DNA from: JADJOY01 sp046331705 [NCBI: bacterium]
GTDB taxonomy: Bacteria; JADJOY01
DNA length: 24,894 bases
Reading direction: 5' to 3'
NCBI GenBank assembly: GCA_046331705.1
Contig: JAXLQJ010000080.1
Location: forward strand, 1 to 24,894
Shown: one piece after another, positions 14,485 to 23,303 of the stretch
Numbering within the stretch: position 1 is the first letter of the stretch
How the letters are laid out: every line of letters starts with the position of its first letter
Translations under genes and position numbers: made by a program
Notes under the pieces: model-generated
The model's database searches: none
Seen by the model: only the letters and a program-made list of their open reading frames with translations
What the model was told of the DNA's origin: nothing

Positions 14485-16809
14485 TCATCTCGACGCGAGC
14501 CGCGGTGGCGTCCGGCCCACTCCTCGTCTGGCCCGAGCGCGCAGCAGGTGCGCCGCGACGGCGGCGGCCGCCGCCAGCCACACGTCCGTTGCGCTGGCGC
14601 CGTTGGCCGGCACCGCGCAGCCTCCCCCGCCGCCCGGCGGCGGGGGTTCGCACGCGTCGCCGACGCCATCGCCGTCCGAGTCGAGCTGGTTCGCGTTCGG
14701 CGTGTCCGGGCAGTTGTCGGTCGCGTCGGGAACGCCATCGCCGTCGCGATCGGCGCCGCCACTGCCCTCGCACGCGTCGCCGAGTCCATCGCCGTCGGAG
14801 TCGGCCTGACCTGGGTTGGCGACACTCGGGCAGTTGTCCGTGCTGTCCGGCACACCGTCTCCGTCGGAGTCGAGCGGTCCGCCGCCATTGGCGGGCTGGA
14901 TCCGGAGCGCGTACTGGAGATCGAGCGGCCCACCGGCGCCGATCGTGAGCGGTCCAGCGGTGGCGCGCTCGTCGCTCGAGAGCGTGACCGTGACCGAGCT
15001 CGCGTCGACGCTGACCGTGCCGTCGAGTGGATCGGCGCGCTTCTCCCAGGTGTCACCGCGCCACGCGCCACGCTCGACACGCCAGCCGCCAGCGGGCGTC
15101 GCCACCTGGAAACGAGCGCGATACGAGACGCCCACGGCGGTGAAGTCGGCGTTCCCGGTGCGCACGATCGCGCCGCGGGCGGGCGTGCCCGCGTCGCCGA
15201 GGTCGGTGAGCGTGACCTGGGTGCTGCCCACGCTCACGGTCCCGCCCGAGAAGGTGTCGCCGCTTCCGAGGTACGCGCGATCGAAGAACGCCACCAGGTT
15301 CGCCGTGCCCGCCGCGCGCGCCAGCGGTGCCATCGCGGAGCCGAGCGCCGCGTTGGTGGCCCGCGCGTAGAACGCCCCCGAGAACGTCTGCCCCAGGATC
15401 GACTGGAACCAGGTGCCCTTGGTCGCGTTCGGGAAGATCCCGCGGGTGACACCGTCGCTCACCATGCCGACGAAGAGGCTCACGATGTCGCCGTAGAGCG
15501 CGTACGAGCTCATGCCCATGCCCAGGTAGGTGGCGCCGCCGTTCGCGAGATTCGAGCCGAGCACGCCGAAGACCTGGAAATGCGGGAAATACTGCGCGCC
15601 GAACTCGGGCGCGAACAGGAAGTTCTTCGCCGAGTCGGCCTGTGGGTCGTAGACCTCCTGCTTGTATCCGTACATGTCGGGGCCGGCGCTCACGATTCCC
15701 GCGTTCGTGATCCAGCCGTCGACGTCGTGGAACGGCGAGCCGGGATGGTCGGGCTCGGGGGTCGAGGGCTCGTCGTGTCCGAAGAGGTTGAGGATCAGCG
15801 GGAAATTCGGCAGTCGCGCGTGCGCCGCTCGCGTGAGCTCCGCCCAGTAGCGCTGCATCGACCACTGGGTGTAGACCTCGTCGATGCCGAGCTCGGCGAC
15901 GAGCGCGGGGCGCGCGTTCTGGTACTGGGTGAAGGTGGGGAAGGACGCGTCGAAGCCGGCGATGCGCTCGCTGGGGTTCGCGAACTGGTGCTCGGAGAGC
16001 GCGCACCGGCAGCGTTGCGTGGGCTTGGAGGCCGGATCGCTCTCGTCGACGAGCGCCGGCTCGTTCTCGACCTGCAGGGTGATGATCACGTCGCCCGCGG
16101 CGTTCGCGTTGGCGATCCAGTCCACCAGCGCCAGGAAGTCGGCGCGCTCGCGGGCCAGCACGTTCGGCCAGTCGGGACAGAAGACTCCGCGATTGGCGGT
16201 GGCGCTGGGCGGGCTCGCGGCGATCGATCCGTCCGGGTTCGTGACCACCACGAAGCTCCCGTAGCTCGCCGGGCCGTTCACGAAGTCGAAGCCAGGCGGC
16301 GGCGCCAAGCTGCCGCTCGCGTGGAACGTGCCCGACTTCGAGGCGATGTCGTCGGGGGCGAAATTCGCCTTGCCGATCACGTTCGAGCCTTCCCACGCCA
16401 GGTTGATCTTGAGCCCGCGGGCGCGCGCGCCCGCGACCACCGCGTCCAGATCGGCGCGCGTCGGATCGTTGGCGCGAAACACGTTGCGCGTGGCACCCGA
16501 AGCGAACGTCCGCCAGCGCACCGGCACGCGAACCGCGTTGAAGCCCACGCTCTTCGCCGTGTCCAGGTACTCGTCGACGGTGAGGTTCTCGGGGTCCTTG
16601 TCCGAGTTCTCCTGAAGCTGGGCGGCGAGCTCCAGGAATGGAGCGCCATCCACGATCAGGACGGGATGGCCGTTCACGGTGTCGACGCGCGGCGCCGCAC
16701 GCGCATCGGTGGGCGCGAACGAGCCGGCGACGAGGAGCGCCGCGGTCAGCGCTACGACGAGTTGGGGGTGGGCATGGCGCACGATGGGATGGCGGACGGT
16801 GGCGGACAT
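14485..16809 (-). CDS. Secreted clan-A glycoside hydrolase-like protein (GH35/GH42-like) with two TSP3 repeats and a C-terminal sorting tag
   Basis: The 774-residue protein has a signal peptide ([21 protein letters not shown]) and then a (beta/alpha)8-type catalytic region. The opening [20 protein letters not shown] and [14 protein letters not shown] resemble the start of GH35/GH42 beta-galactosidase-like enzymes. The likely acid/base is E250 in VENEP and the likely nucleophile is E402 in APEFGAQYF. Two thrombospondin type 3 calcium-binding repeats lie at about 647-681 and 687-721 (DxDGDGxxDxxDNCP). [11 protein letters not shown] stretch with C731 follows, then a hydrophobic helix at about 738-756 and an Arg cluster, as in Cys-containing sorting tags such as MYXO-CTERM and JDVT-CTERM. 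It is paralogous to the gene at 17475, with a shared C-x-C-A-L-S motif. The sequence TAGACT six bases before the ATG, with no ribosome site, could mean a leaderless transcript. The substrate is unknown. Confidence 0.8.
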   Translation of the reverse strand: MSATVRHPIVRHAHPQLVVALTAALLVAGSFAPTDARAAPRVDTVNGHPVLIVDGAPFLELAAQLQENSDKDPENLTVDEYLDTAKSVGFNAVRVPVRWRTFASGATRNVFRANDPTRADLDAVVAGARARGLKINLAWEGSNVIGKANFAPDDIASKSGTFHASGSLAPPPGFDFVNGPASYGSFVVVTNPDGSIAASPPSATANRGVFCPDWPNVLARERADFLALVDWIANANAAGDVIITLQVENEPALVDESDPASKPTQRCRCALSEHQFANPSERIAGFDASFPTFTQYQNARPALVAELGIDEVYTQWSMQRYWAELTRAAHARLPNFPLILNLFGHDEPSTPEPDHPGSPFHDVDGWITNAGIVSAGPDMYGYKQEVYDPQADSAKNFLFAPEFGAQYFPHFQVFGVLGSNLANGGATYLGMGMSSYALYGDIVSLFVGMVSDGVTRGIFPNATKGTWFQSILGQTFSGAFYARATNAALGSAMAPLARAAGTANLVAFFDRAYLGSGDTFSGGTVSVGSTQVTLTDLGDAGTPARGAIVRTGNADFTAVGVSYRARFQVATPAGGWRVERGAWRGDTWEKRADPLDGTVSVDASSVTVTLSSDERATAGPLTIGAGGPLDLQYALRIQPANGGGPLDSDGDGVPDSTDNCPSVANPGQADSDGDGLGDACEGSGGADRDGDGVPDATDNCPDTPNANQLDSDGDGVGDACEPPPPGGGGGCAVPANGASATDVWLAAAAAVAAHLLRARARRGVGRTPPRLASR

Positions 16810-16860
16810 GACGCGCGAGTCTACCAGCCGTGCGAGCGCGATCGCCGTGCCCGCAGCGCA

Positions 16861-16889
16861 TTGGCGGGGTTGGGGGCCATCGCTATACT
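16861..16889 (+). promoter_or_regulatory. Sigma-70-like promoter of the small lipoprotein gene
   Basis: TTGGCG (four of six) and TATACT (five of six) are separated by exactly 17 bases. Transcription would start near 16896, about 60 bases before the ATG at 16955, with GGAGGAAG as the ribosome site. This is the best housekeeping promoter match in the window and suggests steady, strong expression. Confidence 0.65.
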
Positions 16890-16954
16890 GCGCGGCTCGC
16901 GCGGGGCTGGGACCCGCGGTGAATCTCTGCCGAATCTTCCGGAGGAAGACGCTG

Positions 16955-17374
16955 ATGAGCCGACGTACACTTCGTGTGGGCTTCACCCTTGCCGTGGTCG
17001 CGCTGGTCGCGGGTTGCGGCGGCGGAGGCAAGGAGACGCTGCAGAAGGTCGATCTGCCGCTCTTCACCGGTTGGTTCTGGCACCTCCTCACGTTCTTTGC
17101 CGTCGTCGGCGTCGCCTACCTGGTGAACCAGAAGGGCGAGGCCAACGAGGATTCGCTCTTCAAGCTCGGCAATCGGCTGCGGCAGCTCGAAGATCGGCTC
17201 GAGGAGCTGCAGAAGACCGTGCATTCCGCCAAGGCCGAGGCCCCGGCCGCAGCGGCGGCTCCGGCGGCCGCGGCTCCCGCTGCACCGGCACCCGCCACCC
17301 CGGCACCGGCCGCGAAGTCCGCGGGCGGCGCCAAGAACGCCAAGAAGAAGAGCGACGAATCGAAGCCGGCTTGA
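16955..17374 (+). CDS. Small lipoprotein with a membrane helix, coiled coil and Ala/Pro-rich tail
   Basis: The 139-residue protein is not one I can name. A lipobox (LVAG before C21) ends a short signal peptide, and a glycine run follows. A second hydrophobic segment sits at about 40-57 ([18 protein letters not shown]), and a charged coiled coil lies at about 66-93 ([20 protein letters not shown]). The last 45 residues are almost all Ala, Pro, Lys and Ser, and the end is lysine-rich. The ribosome site GGAGGAAG is strong. An own promoter and terminator make it a single-gene transcript between two divergent paralogous hydrolase genes. If the second hydrophobic part spans the membrane, the coiled coil would be cytoplasmic, which is hard to reconcile with lipidation; one of the two predictions may be wrong. 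Confidence 0.82.
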   Translation: MSRRTLRVGFTLAVVALVAGCGGGGKETLQKVDLPLFTGWFWHLLTFFAVVGVAYLVNQKGEANEDSLFKLGNRLRQLEDRLEELQKTVHSAKAEAPAAAAAPAAAAPAAPAPATPAPAAKSAGGAKNAKKKSDESKPA

Positions 17375-17428
17375 GCTCGTTGCACGCGGCAATCTCGGGT
17401 TCCGTCCCGAACGAGTCATGAAGCGAAT

Positions 17429-17455
17429 GGGCCGCCCGTCGAAACCGGGCGGCCC
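17429..17455 (+). terminator. Strong hairpin terminator of the small lipoprotein gene
   Basis: GGGCCGCCCG and CGGGCGGCCC form a perfect 10-base stem around a 7-base loop, followed by TTCGTCGT. It lies between the small lipoprotein stop (17374) and the next start (17475). A frame open from 17418 would read through it, which is one reason to place the next gene's start at 17475. Confidence 0.7.
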
Positions 17456-17474
17456 TTCGTCGTCCAGGCCCCCC

Positions 17475-19715
17475 ATGCGTCGATCGGACCTCGAGCGCGC
17501 CGCTCGAGCAACGCTCGCGGCGGCGTTGCTCGCGGCGTTCGCGGGTGCGCCGTGGGCTCACGCCGCGCCGCGGATCGGCACGGTCGAGGGTCACGCGGCG
17601 TTCATCGTCGACGAGCAGCCGTTCTTCAATCTCTCCGTGCACCTCGAGGAGAGCGCCCCGCAGGAGCTCGAGAACGTCGCCGTCGAGAGCTACGTGGACA
17701 CCGCCCACGAGCTGGGCTTCACGGCGGTGCGGGCGCTGCTCAACTGGAATACGTGGGAAGAGCGGATCGCCCGCCCCGAGATCATCACCAACGATCTGAC
17801 GCGCAGCCAGCTCGACGCATTGGTCGCGCGGGCTCGCTTGCGTGGGCTCAAGGTGAATCTGGTCTGGCAGGGCAGCAACATCACCGGGCGCAGCAATCGC
17901 GCGCCCGCCGACATGTATCCGCCCCCGCCGGCGTCGAGCGCGCCCTCGGGGACGTTCCACGCGCTCGGCGACTTCGTCCCGCCGGCGAGCTTCGACTACG
18001 TCAACGATCCGCAGGCCTTCGCGGGCTTCGTGCTGCTCACGAACACGCAGGGCGCGATCGCCTCCGACGCCGACGAGCCGCCGGCGAACTTCGGCGTCTA
18101 TTGCCCGAACTGGCCGAACGAGCTGGCGCGCGAGAAGCGCGCCCTCGCCGACCTCGCCGCGTGGATTCGCGATCAGAACTCCCAAGGCGACGTGATCGTG
18201 AGCCTGCAGCTCCAGAACGAAGTGCGCGTGCAGGTCCAGCACGAGGGAATCGTCGCGCTCGACCGTTGCCACTGTGCGCTTTCCGACTACCTCTTCGCCC
18301 ATCGAGACCAGGTGCCGGCCGGCTTCGGGGCCGACGCGCCCACGTTCCAGCAGTTCCTCGATCGCTATCCCGAGCTTCCCCAGAAGGTCACGATCGAGGA
18401 GGCGTTCAACCAGTGGTCGTTCACGCTGCATTTCCGGGAGCTGATCCGCGCGGTGCGTGCGGTCACGCCGGAGCTGCCCATCGTCGTGAACAGCTTCGGC
18501 GAGGACTTTCTCGACACGCCCGAGACCGAGAACCCCGGCTCGCCGATCCACCACGTGCAGGGCTACCTCGACGTCGGCACGAGCATCGTCGGGCCGGACA
18601 TGTTCGGGTTCCAGTGGGAGGTCTTCCAGAGCCCGTTCGCCATCCCGGGAAACCTCCCGTGGGTGCCGGAGTTCGGCGTGCAGTCGCGGCCGTACTTCCA
18701 GGTGTTCGGCATGCTCGGCTCGAACGTCGCCGGGGATGGCCTCGCCACCGACACCGGCCCCGCGTACCTGGGCGCCGGCTACGGCGCGTACGCGCTCTTC
18801 GGTGACGTGCAGAGCCTCTTCTTCGGCCTGGTCAGCGACGGTGTTCAGCGCGGCATCATCCCGGCTCAGCCCTTCGGCACGTATTTCAAGGACGTGTTCG
18901 GGGTGCCGTACTCGGGCGGCTTCTACACGCGGAACTCGTTCCATGCGCTGCGTAGCGCCGGCCCGTGGCTCGCGCGCTGGGAAGGCACGCCGCGGCTGAT
19001 CTCGTTTTGGGATCGTGTCGTGCTCGCCGAGAACGAGGACAACTTCTCGGGCGGTACCTGGAACATGGCGGGCGTGAACGTGAAGCTCACGGATCACGGC
19101 ACGTCCACCACGCCCGCGCGTGGCTCGGTGATCCGCACCGGCGACCTCGACTTCACGGTGCTCGGCGTCTCGTTCGCCGCCGAGATCGAAGCGCCCGTTC
19201 CGCCCGGCGAGATCTACACCGTCGAGCGCGGCTACTGGCGCGGCAGCGAGTGGGTGCGCACCGCCGATCCGCTTCCGGGGAGCGTGGCCGTCGATCCCGT
19301 CGACGGTCATCCGACCGTGCGGCTCTCCGACGACAACCTCACCGACCAAGGGCTCGTGACCGCGGGCATTGCCGGCCCACTCGACTTGCAGTACGCCGTG
19401 CGGCTCTACGTGACCAACCCGGGCACGCCGGATCGGGATGGCGATGGCGTTCCCGACATCGGCGACAACTGCCTCACGGTGGCGAACGCCGACCAAGCCG
19501 ACGCCGACGGGGATGGGATCGGCGACGTTTGCGACTCGACTCCCAATCCCGACGATGGCGGCGGCGAGGAGCCGCCACCGCATTCGCTGGGTGGCGGCGG
19601 CGGATGCGCGATCGCGGCGCACGCCGATCCGGCGCTCGGATCGCCGAACGCGCTAGTCGTCGCGCTCGCCGTGGTCCTCCAGCGTGCCGTCGGTCGTCGT
19701 CGACGCCGCGCTTGA
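17475..19715 (+). CDS. Secreted clan-A glycoside hydrolase-like protein, paralogue of the 14485-16809 product
   Basis: The 746-residue protein has a signal peptide (ATLAAALLAAFAGAPWAHA), which supports the ATG at 17475 over the more upstream ATG at 17418 that lies before the terminator. Its catalytic region parallels the divergent paralogue. GHAAFIVDEQPFFNLSVHLE and GFTAVRALLNWNTW open the barrel, QNEV supplies the likely acid/base E249, and WVPEFGVQSRPYFQVFG supplies the likely nucleophile E399. The ENEP of the paralogue is QNEV here, so specificity or activity may differ. One full TSP3 repeat starts at about residue 653, then come GGGGGC with C711, a hydrophobic stretch at about 725-740 and a run of five arginines, again a C-terminal sorting tag. 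The 3' end overlaps the convergent lipoprotein gene by 63 bases. A role in polysaccharide breakdown or remodelling at the cell surface is inferred. Confidence 0.8.
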   Translation: MRRSDLERAARATLAAALLAAFAGAPWAHAAPRIGTVEGHAAFIVDEQPFFNLSVHLEESAPQELENVAVESYVDTAHELGFTAVRALLNWNTWEERIARPEIITNDLTRSQLDALVARARLRGLKVNLVWQGSNITGRSNRAPADMYPPPPASSAPSGTFHALGDFVPPASFDYVNDPQAFAGFVLLTNTQGAIASDADEPPANFGVYCPNWPNELAREKRALADLAAWIRDQNSQGDVIVSLQLQNEVRVQVQHEGIVALDRCHCALSDYLFAHRDQVPAGFGADAPTFQQFLDRYPELPQKVTIEEAFNQWSFTLHFRELIRAVRAVTPELPIVVNSFGEDFLDTPETENPGSPIHHVQGYLDVGTSIVGPDMFGFQWEVFQSPFAIPGNLPWVPEFGVQSRPYFQVFGMLGSNVAGDGLATDTGPAYLGAGYGAYALFGDVQSLFFGLVSDGVQRGIIPAQPFGTYFKDVFGVPYSGGFYTRNSFHALRSAGPWLARWEGTPRLISFWDRVVLAENEDNFSGGTWNMAGVNVKLTDHGTSTTPARGSVIRTGDLDFTVLGVSFAAEIEAPVPPGEIYTVERGYWRGSEWVRTADPLPGSVAVDPVDGHPTVRLSDDNLTDQGLVTAGIAGPLDLQYAVRLYVTNPGTPDRDGDGVPDIGDNCLTVANADQADADGDGIGDVCDSTPNPDDGGGEEPPPHSLGGGGGCAIAAHADPALGSPNALVVALAVVLQRAVGRRRRRA

Positions 19716-21374
19716 TCCTGGCTCGGCCACCCGCGCCGGCACGCTGAAGCGCGCCAGCGCCTCGAACCCGGCCGTGTCGGTGAGCCGCGCCCGAGCGCGA
19801 ATCCTCCCCTCGGACGGGCCGGCCTCGCCGCCGACGAGGTCGAGCGGCACGGCGCCGGCGTAGGTCCCGGGCTCGATCTCCGCGAGCGGCCACGCGCTCG
19901 TGGACGCGCCCACGGTCACGGTGGCGACGGCGGACTCGCTGCCGAGCACGAGCACGTCGAGCTCCGCGGCGCCGTCGCTGCCGCGCGTCGCGCGGCCGGT
20001 GGCGAGCGTGATCGTGGCGCGCGGGTCCTCGAGCTCGCGGCCCGCGAGCGTGGTGCGAAGCGGGCTCGAGGTCGAGGTCGTGATCCGATAACGCGCCGCC
20101 ACGCTGGGCCGCTCGCGCTTGGCGGCCGCTTCCTCGGCGCGCAGCCGTCCTGGGCCGAAGAGCGCGGTTCCGGTCGGCGCCGACGCGTCCGGCGCGATCG
20201 ACACCAGCTCCGAGGGAGGAGAGGGATTGCCCGCGGCGTCGTAGCCGAGAACCGTGTAGTAGCGTCGGGTCAGATCGAAGAATCCATGCTCGTCGACGGT
20301 GAACGGATCGCCGAAGCCGGTCTCGTGCGTGCGACCCACGAACGTGAAGCGATAGGGGAAGCCGTCGGAGCGGAAGACGCCATAGTGGTGGACGACTCCA
20401 TTCTCGGGGCGCCACGCCCACGTCAGCGCGAAGCCCCCTGCGGTCTTGCCGCCCGTGCGCCGGACGGTGAGTCCCGCGGGCGGCAGCGGCCGATCGGAGT
20501 CGGCGAGCAGCGCACCCGGCGCGAGCTCGACCTCGTCGTGGCGACCGCTCGGATCGCTCAGCCGCGCCGTGAGCGCCAGCGCGCCAGGCGCGAGGCCGGG
20601 TGGAACGCGAAACCGCGTCGCGTAGTGGCCGCGGCGTGTCTCGACCAGCGGCACGACGCTCGGCGTGCCGCCGATGCGCACGGCTCCGTCGAGGCCAGCG
20701 CCGGCGTCGAGGCCGACCTCGATCTCGTCCCACGTGCAAAGTGGCAGTCGCCCGGCGACCGGAACCGCCCACGCGTTCGAGATCGGCTCGTGCTTGCGGA
20801 CGAGCGAGGGGGCCGTGTCCACGGGCGGCGACCACAGCCGGGCGCTCTCTTCGCCGAGACGCGCAGCCGCTGCGCGCGCGGTCGCGACGCGCAGCCGCGC
20901 CAAGATCGAAGACATGTCCTCCAACGCATCGAGGCCGTCGCCGAGCTCGCCGACGGCGCTCGCGTGGACCACTATCGCGTCGTCGCGGCCTTCCGCCTGA
21001 TCGGGCCCGCCGAGGCGGATCGTCGCGGTCAAGTCGATCGCGGCGCGCACCCCGCCGCCACTCTCCACGGCGCTCAGCGTGGTGGAGACTCGGCCGCCGC
21101 TCGTTCCCTCGGCGGGCCCCGTCCCGCTCGCATCGACCAATCGGAAGCCGGCGCCGACGAGGGCGCGCGACAACGATGCGACGAATTGGTCGTCGACCGT
21201 GCTCACCAGCGCGGCGGCGCTCTCGGGGCGCAACGCCCAGATCGGGGGTGCAATCGCGAGCGTCGCCGGCGCTTCCGCGAGCAAGCGCGGACCGCCCTGG
21301 GTCGCGCAGCTCGCGAGCGCCCAGAGCGCCCACGCGCCCGCGAGCACGCTGCCGCAGCCATCGCGCGAGCGCAT
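19653..21374 (-). CDS. Lipoprotein with a fibronectin type III domain
   Basis: The 573-residue protein has a lipobox (ALAS before C23), which supports the ATG at 21374. Residues 30-180 (ATLAIAPPIWALRPESAAAL, DDQFVASLSRALVGAGFRLVD) recall the strand-helix pattern of LPP20/CsgG-type periplasmic domains, a weak resemblance. Residues about 290-400 look like a fibronectin type III domain (PPAGLTVRR...FALTWAWRPENGVVHHYGVFRSD...YYTVLGYDAAGNPSPPS). The C-terminal 170 residues are beta-rich and unassigned. It is the last gene of a three-gene unit, 14 bases after the cupredoxin-like gene. Its 3' end overlaps the hydrolase gene on the other strand tail to tail. The function is unknown; surface or periplasmic binding is plausible. 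Confidence 0.75.
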   Translation of the reverse strand: MRSRDGCGSVLAGAWALWALASCATQGGPRLLAEAPATLAIAPPIWALRPESAAALVSTVDDQFVASLSRALVGAGFRLVDASGTGPAEGTSGGRVSTTLSAVESGGGVRAAIDLTATIRLGGPDQAEGRDDAIVVHASAVGELGDGLDALEDMSSILARLRVATARAAAARLGEESARLWSPPVDTAPSLVRKHEPISNAWAVPVAGRLPLCTWDEIEVGLDAGAGLDGAVRIGGTPSVVPLVETRRGHYATRFRVPPGLAPGALALTARLSDPSGRHDEVELAPGALLADSDRPLPPAGLTVRRTGGKTAGGFALTWAWRPENGVVHHYGVFRSDGFPYRFTFVGRTHETGFGDPFTVDEHGFFDLTRRYYTVLGYDAAGNPSPPSELVSIAPDASAPTGTALFGPGRLRAEEAAAKRERPSVAARYRITTSTSSPLRTTLAGRELEDPRATITLATGRATRGSDGAAELDVLVLGSESAVATVTVGASTSAWPLAEIEPGTYAGAVPLDLVGGEAGPSEGRIRARARLTDTAGFEALARFSVPARVAEPGSSAASTTTDGTLEDHGERDD

Positions 21375-21388
21375 CGAGCGTCGGCCGT

Positions 21389-21883
21389 TCACGGCTCGGA
21401 GCGCTCCATCGCCGCGTCGCCCTCGACCACGTCCACGAGCCCGCTGAACGCCACCTCGCCATGGACGGTGTAGTCGTAGCGTCCGGCTTCGCTGGGAGCG
21501 CACAGCGCCGCCACGCTGCCGGGGGGCAGCAACATGGTGAACGGGCCGTAGCCGGGGACCGCGTGGAAGGCCCGCCGCACGCCGCAGCCGTCGAGCGTGC
21601 TCGGGAACGCGTGCTCGAACGAGATGGCGATGGCCGACTGGGAGGCGCGATTGAGCCACAGGATCGGCACGCCCGCGGCGACGCGAAGCTCGCTCGGCGC
21701 GAGACCTTCGGCCGAGATCACGACCAGGGCGGGATCGCGCTCGGCGAGGCTGGACGAGGCGCCCCCCGAGCGGCGGGGCAGCAGGATCAGGGCGAGCAGC
21801 GCGCCGATCGCGAACGCGCTACGGGCCGCGCCCTGCCGCGGTTCGCGAGCCACGGCACCGCGCTCGCGGGCCGAGCGCTTCAC
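21389..21883 (-). CDS. Membrane-anchored cupredoxin-like protein
   Basis: The 164-residue protein starts at a GTG that overlaps the stop of the upstream gene by four bases (GTGA). An N-terminal helix at about residues 22-37 (SAFAIGALLALILLP) is a signal anchor. From about residue 52 the pattern VVISAEGLAPSELRVAAGVPILWLNRASQSAIAI, and then ALCAPSEAGRYDYTVHG with FSGLVDVVEG, follows the strands of a plastocyanin-like cupredoxin. C128 and H141 occupy places where type 1 copper ligands are expected, but the usual Met/His after the loop is replaced by FSG and the first His is not in its usual place. Copper binding is therefore doubtful; an extra pair C100/C128 could form a disulfide. It is co-transcribed with a zinc-ribbon protein and an FN3 lipoprotein. 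Confidence 0.65.
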   Translation of the reverse strand: MKRSARERGAVAREPRQGAARSAFAIGALLALILLPRRSGGASSSLAERDPALVVISAEGLAPSELRVAAGVPILWLNRASQSAIAISFEHAFPSTLDGCGVRRAFHAVPGYGPFTMLLPPGSVAALCAPSEAGRYDYTVHGEVAFSGLVDVVEGDAAMERSEP

Positions 21884-22329
21884 TTGGCCGCCGGCACTCC
21901 GTGCAACAGCTTCTTCGGGCCGTCGGGGAAGCGAACCTGGATCTTGCCGGGACCGGAAAGCTCTTCGACGACGCCGATCCCGAACGTCCGGTGCTCGATG
22001 CGATCGCGCAGCTGATAACTCTGCCCGGGCTGGTACGGCTTGATCGGTCGCGACAGGTCCGGCTGGACCACCGGCGCCGCCCCGGCGGCCGCTTCGGCGC
22101 GCTCCGCCTTCGTCGCTTCGCTGCGGACCTTCGGCCGCTTCTCCGGCTTCGCGGCGCCTTCGCCGCTGGGGGCGGATCCCGGCGGTGGGCGATGGCGGTG
22201 CTGCGCGCCGCAGCGCTTGCACTCCACCTTCACCACCTTGGTTCCCACCATGGCGGCGACCACGTGCCAAACCGGCCCGCATTTGCCGCATACCGCTTCG
22301 ATTTCGTCACCGACTCGAACTGCCCGCAC
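21880..22329 (-). CDS. Zinc-ribbon protein with a C-terminal CarD/Tudor-like segment
   Basis: I place the start at the GTG at 22329 because GGAGGAG lies six bases before it and the protein then opens directly with VRVGDEIEAVCGKCG. A start at the TTG at 22437 would instead use the predicted -35 box as coding sequence. The 149-residue product has two C-x2-C pairs (CGKCG and CKRCG) at about residues 14-42, a zinc ribbon. A charged, Ala-rich linker follows, and a final 50-residue segment contains YQLRDRIEHRTFGIGVVEEL and GKIQVRFPDGPKKLLHG. That segment resembles the small SH3/Tudor-like RNA-polymerase-interacting modules found in CarD, TRCF and UvrD C-termini. A nucleic-acid or polymerase-associated role is inferred. 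It leads the three-gene unit and is divergent from the hydrolase pair. Confidence 0.78.
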   Translation of the reverse strand: MRAVRVGDEIEAVCGKCGPVWHVVAAMVGTKVVKVECKRCGAQHRHRPPPGSAPSGEGAAKPEKRPKVRSEATKAERAEAAAGAAPVVQPDLSRPIKPYQPGQSYQLRDRIEHRTFGIGVVEELSGPGKIQVRFPDGPKKLLHGVPAAK

Positions 22330-22408
22330 CGTCGACTCCTCCGGTTGGGCGCCGGCGATGCGTTCCGCATCGCTGCGCCGTCTCAACGTCGCCTTCGTTC
22401 GCGCGCTG

Positions 22409-22437
22409 GTACTATTCGGTGTGGCGTCCGTGGTCAA
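22409..22437 (-). promoter_or_regulatory. Sigma-70-like promoter of the zinc-ribbon operon
   Basis: On the minus strand TTGACC (five of six) and TAGTAC (three of six) are 17 bases apart. The start of transcription would be near 22402, about 73 bases before the GTG at 22329. The same bases read TACTAT on the plus strand and could serve as a -10 for the divergent hydrolase gene, but no matching -35 is visible there. Confidence 0.45.
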
Positions 22438-22457
22438 GCTAGGGGGGCCCCGCTCTC

Positions 22458-23303
22458 ATGATGTTGCGACGCGTCTTGCTCTCCTTGGCCTTGGCTTACG
22501 CGCTCTTGTGCCTGGCCGTGAGCCAGCGCTATCGGGCGATGCTCTACCCCGCGCCCGTCGAGGATGCGGCGATGGTGCCGCCCGGCGCGCACGCGGTTTC
22601 CGCCACCGCCGCCGACGGTGTCGCCGTCCAAGCCGTGGAGTTTCCCGCCCGCCCCGGGGGCTGGATGGTGGTTCACCTGCACGGCAATGGAGAGGTGATC
22701 GGCAACCACTTCGACCTGGCGCGCGACCTCGCTCGCCGGGGCTTCGGAACGTTGCTGGTCGAGTATCGTGGCTACGGACGCTCGCGCGGCGCCGGCGTCA
22801 CGACCGAGGAAGGGCTCTACGCGGACGTCAGCGCGGCGCTCGACCACCTGCTCGGCGAAGGCATCGGGCCGGAGCGCATCGCGCTCTGGGGCTTCTCGCT
22901 CGGCACCGGTGTCGCCGCCGAGATGGCCCATCGCGGGCGCGCGGCGCGGCTCATCCTGGAGGCGCCGTACACGTCGATCCCCGCGCTGGGAGGGCATCTC
23001 TATCCGCTGATCCCGGCGCGGTGGGTGCTGAGCGACCGCTTCGACACCGCCGCCAAGGCCGCGGAGATCCGCATCCCCACCTTTCTGATGCACGGCGACG
23101 AGGACCGGGTGATTCCGGTCGCGATGCCGGAGCGGCTGCGACAGCTCTTCCCGGACGTGCAGCTCGCGGAGATCGCGGGCGGCGGGCACGCCGATCTGCT
23201 CGCGAAGGAAGGGGATTGGCTCTGGCACACGCTCACGGACTTCATCCAGCGCGGCAACTCACCGGTCCTGCGCCGGACGCTGCCGGCGCAGCGGCATCGT
23301 TGA
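22458..23303 (+). CDS. Membrane-anchored alpha/beta hydrolase (ABHD13/BEM46-like)
   Basis: The 281-residue protein starts with a signal anchor (VLLSLALAYALLCLAV). The alpha/beta hydrolase features are an oxyanion HGNG at 75-78, LLVEYRGYGRSRG, the nucleophile S147 in GFSLGTG, the acid D216 in HGDEDRVIP and the histidine H244 in GGGHAD. The YRGYGxS and TSIPALG patterns place it in the ABHD13/BEM46 group of serine hydrolases. Its substrate is unknown; a lipid- or ester-type substrate at the membrane is a guess. Two adjacent ATGs (22458 and 22461) could be used; an AGGGGGG stretch lies upstream. Its stop overlaps the start of a second, paralogous hydrolase, so the two form a tandem duplication read as one unit. 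Confidence 0.88.
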   Translation: MMLRRVLLSLALAYALLCLAVSQRYRAMLYPAPVEDAAMVPPGAHAVSATAADGVAVQAVEFPARPGGWMVVHLHGNGEVIGNHFDLARDLARRGFGTLLVEYRGYGRSRGAGVTTEEGLYADVSAALDHLLGEGIGPERIALWGFSLGTGVAAEMAHRGRAARLILEAPYTSIPALGGHLYPLIPARWVLSDRFDTAAKAAEIRIPTFLMHGDEDRVIPVAMPERLRQLFPDVQLAEIAGGGHADLLAKEGDWLWHTLTDFIQRGNSPVLRRTLPAQRHR

